Source: Thiotrichaceae bacterium UBA7359 (lineage in GTDB: Bacteria > Pseudomonadota > Gammaproteobacteria > Eutrophobiales > Eutrophobiaceae). From it: 8,760 nucleotides of DNA. Positions within the stretch are counted from its first letter, which is position 1. Every line of letters starts with the position of its first letter. Where the stretch lies: the NCBI GenBank assembly GCA_905182825.1, contig CAJJDJ010000129.1:1-8760 (forward strand), read 5' to 3'. The position numbers were made by a program, and so were the translations under genes. Shown here one piece after another: positions 6,951 to 8,760 of the stretch. Under the pieces are notes generated by a model. It was not told where the DNA came from and ran no database searches. It worked only from the letters and a program-made list of their open reading frames with translations.

Positions 6951-8228
6951 CTATTTTGCGATACTGATTAACTTCTTGAGAGTTACATCATCCGCTTCAA
7001 CACCAGCTGGGTTAGCCTTCATGTTAGATGACCAAGTCGTAGAGAACTCAGCCTTCCAATCGATGATATGACCAACAACTGGCATGGTAGATAAGTATCC
7101 ATCATCACCAACGTCACGACGGTTTTGAAAAATAAATGATTTCCAAAATTTGCCGTTTTGATCAAGTGCTTCACCATAGTAAGGTCGCGGATAATCAACT
7201 TCCATCCAAACCGTTTTCAAACTGTATGGATGTTCAACTGGCGGAACGCCCTCGATCACAAATACTTCACGTGGTTCCCACTGCACTTGTGGCGCAGGGA
7301 AAAAGTGTGGAGGAATGTCCATGCCTACAGCTGGGAACTCTTTAATGGTGTTTTTGTATGTTAAATCAACTGTCATTAGCGGTGCATGTGCGACTGCAAA
7401 TATCCATTGTCGACCTAGCAATTTAGTAGACTGGTATTTGGTAGGAACAGCATCCCAAATATCCCAATCATCATACAATTGCACGGTACCACCAATTGGA
7501 TCCATCCAAGAACTACCTGTCAAACGACGTGCACGACGAACAGACTTTAAATAAGCCCAAGTGTCATCTGGTGTTTTTGAAGTAGGATCGTTATAACGGA
7601 TCTGGAAAATACCTAAACCTTTAATATCCTGAGGATAGGTAGCAACCAAAACAGTTTTTTGCATGATACTGCCATCACCTTCAGAAATAGGTCCGCCATC
7701 TAGACGACCTTCCATATAGTAACGCTGAGCCCACCAACGTTGAATACGTTCCATACCCTTTGTGGCGTCCAAGAACACCCAAGAAATGTGACGAAGATCC
7801 ATAGTGGCACCATATGTAGGTCCACGCAGATTCCAGATTAACTTGTCTCCGGCATGCGGATCATCCATTTTGATATCTTGTGGATCAAAGAACATTCCTG
7901 CTGTCCAACCTGTTGCAGTTCGGTCAGTTGGATTAAATTTTACAGTTTCTTTGCTCTTCTGAGTCCATGACATGTACTTCTCATCCATTGGCACAGGCTC
8001 TGAATGACGAACAGGTATCGCTAAATGATGATTACGAATCATCCATTCATACTTGCCTGGCAACATATCCCCAACACGCTTACCTTCGAACGTCATATCG
8101 ATAACACTATCCAGGTTTGCGGCATTGATGATTGTGCCTTCAGGCATTTCTTCAGCAACAGAGCTCAGGGGAGCGCCAACAAGCAACCCCAAAGATATTA
8201 CTGATGTAGCTAATATTTTCATGTACAT
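6951..8228 (-). CDS. DUF1329 family periplasmic protein
   Basis: This 425-residue protein matches the DUF1329 family, whose fold is thought to resemble LolB-type lipoprotein carriers; its biochemical role is not established. A Sec signal peptide covers residues 1 to about 25 with cleavage after SVA. There is no lipobox cysteine, so the mature protein is probably soluble in the periplasm or peripheral to the outer membrane. Family-typical stretches are IWNLRGPTYG near 131 to 140, the hallmark segment around 205 to 241 (LGIFQIRYNDP, then WAYLKSVRRARRL), and QWEPREVFVIEG near 316 to 327. The mature part is rich in Trp, Tyr and Phe, as expected for binding hydrophobic ligands. AGGAG lies 9 bases before the first ATG, so I prefer it over the ATG two codons on. 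It follows the DUF1302-type gene by 86 bases, with a hairpin in the gap, and is closed by an intrinsic terminator. This pairing with DUF1302 is common in proteobacteria. Confidence 0.88.
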   Translation of the reverse strand: MYMKILATSVISLGLLVGAPLSSVAEEMPEGTIINAANLDSVIDMTFEGKRVGDMLPGKYEWMIRNHHLAIPVRHSEPVPMDEKYMSWTQKSKETVKFNPTDRTATGWTAGMFFDPQDIKMDDPHAGDKLIWNLRGPTYGATMDLRHISWVFLDATKGMERIQRWWAQRYYMEGRLDGGPISEGDGSIMQKTVLVATYPQDIKGLGIFQIRYNDPTSKTPDDTWAYLKSVRRARRLTGSSWMDPIGGTVQLYDDWDIWDAVPTKYQSTKLLGRQWIFAVAHAPLMTVDLTYKNTIKEFPAVGMDIPPHFFPAPQVQWEPREVFVIEGVPPVEHPYSLKTVWMEVDYPRPYYGEALDQNGKFWKSFIFQNRRDVGDDGYLSTMPVVGHIIDWKAEFSTTWSSNMKANPAGVEADDVTLKKLISIAK

Positions 8229-8257
8229 ATATAAATACTCCTACCTTTTTTAAAATC

Positions 8258-8277
8258 GTCCTGCATCACTGCAGGAC
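8258..8277 (-). other. Intercistronic hairpin between the DUF1302-type and DUF1329 genes
   Basis: GTCCTGCA (8258 to 8265) and TGCAGGAC (8270 to 8277) form a perfect 8-bp stem with a 4-base loop. On the minus strand it is followed by GATTTTAAAA, a short and interrupted T-run, so it may be a leaky terminator or a stem that protects the upstream mRNA end. It lies about 38 bases after the upstream stop codon and about 15 bases before the DUF1329 ribosome site. Confidence 0.6.
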
Positions 8278-8314
8278 ATTATGATTAAATCATGTTTATT
8301 TTTTACTACTTAGA

Positions 8315-8760
8315 TCAGAACTGTCTCGTAACCTTCAGGACAATTTGGTTATCATCAGCGAACCAATCAAAAAGTGATGCATTACCTTCACGAAAACCAA
8401 GAGGATTCGAAGTACCAGCGGCTAATGTACCACCTTGACCCGATGTTTGATTGTTAAAGCCAGAACCGATGTTGTCTGATGCTGTGTTCTTTTTATCACC
8501 ATCATTCCACCAGAGATCAGCTTCTAGCTTCACACGCCAATCATCACCAAAGACAAACTCAACTGCAGCGATACCAAAACCACCACCGTTGCTCAAGTCT
8601 GTACCAGCAACAAACATAGGATTGATTGTGTCACGCTTGAAGTTTAGTAGAGTGAATACAGTCAAGTAGGCCGTATGCTCTCTCTTTTGTGCACCAAAAG
8701 AAGCAAACTCAACGATTTCATCGCTGTCGCTGTGATCAAGTATCCACGTGTCGAAAAGCT
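8315..8760 (-). CDS. DUF1302-type outer-membrane beta-barrel protein (C-terminal part)
   Basis: About 147 C-terminal residues of a larger protein are visible; the frame stays open to the window edge and the start lies outside. The segment shows alternating beta-strands typical of outer-membrane barrels, such as HTAYLTVFTLLNF, FGIAAVEFVFG and DWRVKLEADLWWN. A Gly/Asn/Ser-rich loop follows, then a last strand NQIVLKVTRQF ending in Phe, the classical signal for barrel insertion. Position directly before a DUF1329 gene and the strand pattern point to DUF1302, a porin-like family of unknown function usually over 500 residues long. A different barrel family such as a general porin is possible because only the tail is seen. 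It would provide the outer-membrane component for the DUF1329, YCF48-like and RND proteins encoded next. Confidence 0.68.
   Translation of the reverse strand, partial: LFDTWILDHSDSDEIVEFASFGAQKREHTAYLTVFTLLNFKRDTINPMFVAGTDLSNGGGFGIAAVEFVFGDDWRVKLEADLWWNDGDKKNTASDNIGSGFNNQTSGQGGTLAAGTSNPLGFREGNASLFDWFADDNQIVLKVTRQF

Noticed and set aside
8258..8277. Full intrinsic terminator between DUF1302 and DUF1329
   Set aside because: Only four T residues follow after GA, too weak to claim full termination; I list it as an intercistronic hairpin.
8315..8665. A complete small gene starting at a TTG at 8665
   Set aside because: The frame stays open with barrel-like strands up to the window edge, and no ribosome site precedes the TTG, so this is the tail of a larger outer-membrane protein.

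Overview
All genes in this window lie on the minus strand. I describe them in transcription order, from high to low coordinates. The DNA is AT-rich, with canonical Shine-Dalgarno sites and Gram-negative envelope proteins: an outer-membrane beta-barrel ending in Phe, a periplasmic DUF1329 protein and an RND/MMPL pump. This points to a proteobacterium, most likely a low-GC, possibly marine gammaproteobacterium. The genus cannot be read from the sequence. I see no mobile element, tRNA, rRNA or CRISPR array.

Region 1 (8760 to about 6861) holds the C-terminal part of a DUF1302-type outer-membrane protein, which runs off the window edge. A short gap with a perfect 8-bp hairpin follows, then a complete DUF1329 protein with a Sec signal peptide. 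The region closes with a strong intrinsic terminator.

Region 2 (about 6860 to 3106) begins with a leader containing a long imperfect dyad. Next come a membrane-anchored YCF48-like beta-propeller protein and an 807-residue RND/MMPL-family transporter. A second strong intrinsic terminator follows. Regions 1 and 2 together look like one envelope-spanning system: outer-membrane barrel, periplasmic LolB-like carrier, periplasmic propeller and inner-membrane proton-driven pump. It would move a hydrophobic substrate, perhaps a lipid or hydrocarbon-derived compound. The four families are known as neighbours, but their biochemical role is not established.

Region 3 (about 3054 to 1) is a metabolic cluster. 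A plausible sigma70 promoter precedes scoA and scoB, the two subunits of a 3-oxoacid (succinyl-CoA:acetoacetate) CoA-transferase. They are followed almost without gap by a GFA/CENP-V-type zinc protein, a small secreted protein of unknown function, and a glutathione S-transferase cut by the window edge. The scoA-scoB-GFA part is very likely one operon; the last two genes may be read through. The cluster combines keto-acid activation with glutathione-linked detoxification, which would suit an organism degrading fatty acids, branched-chain compounds or hydrocarbons. That link to the transporter next door is inference.
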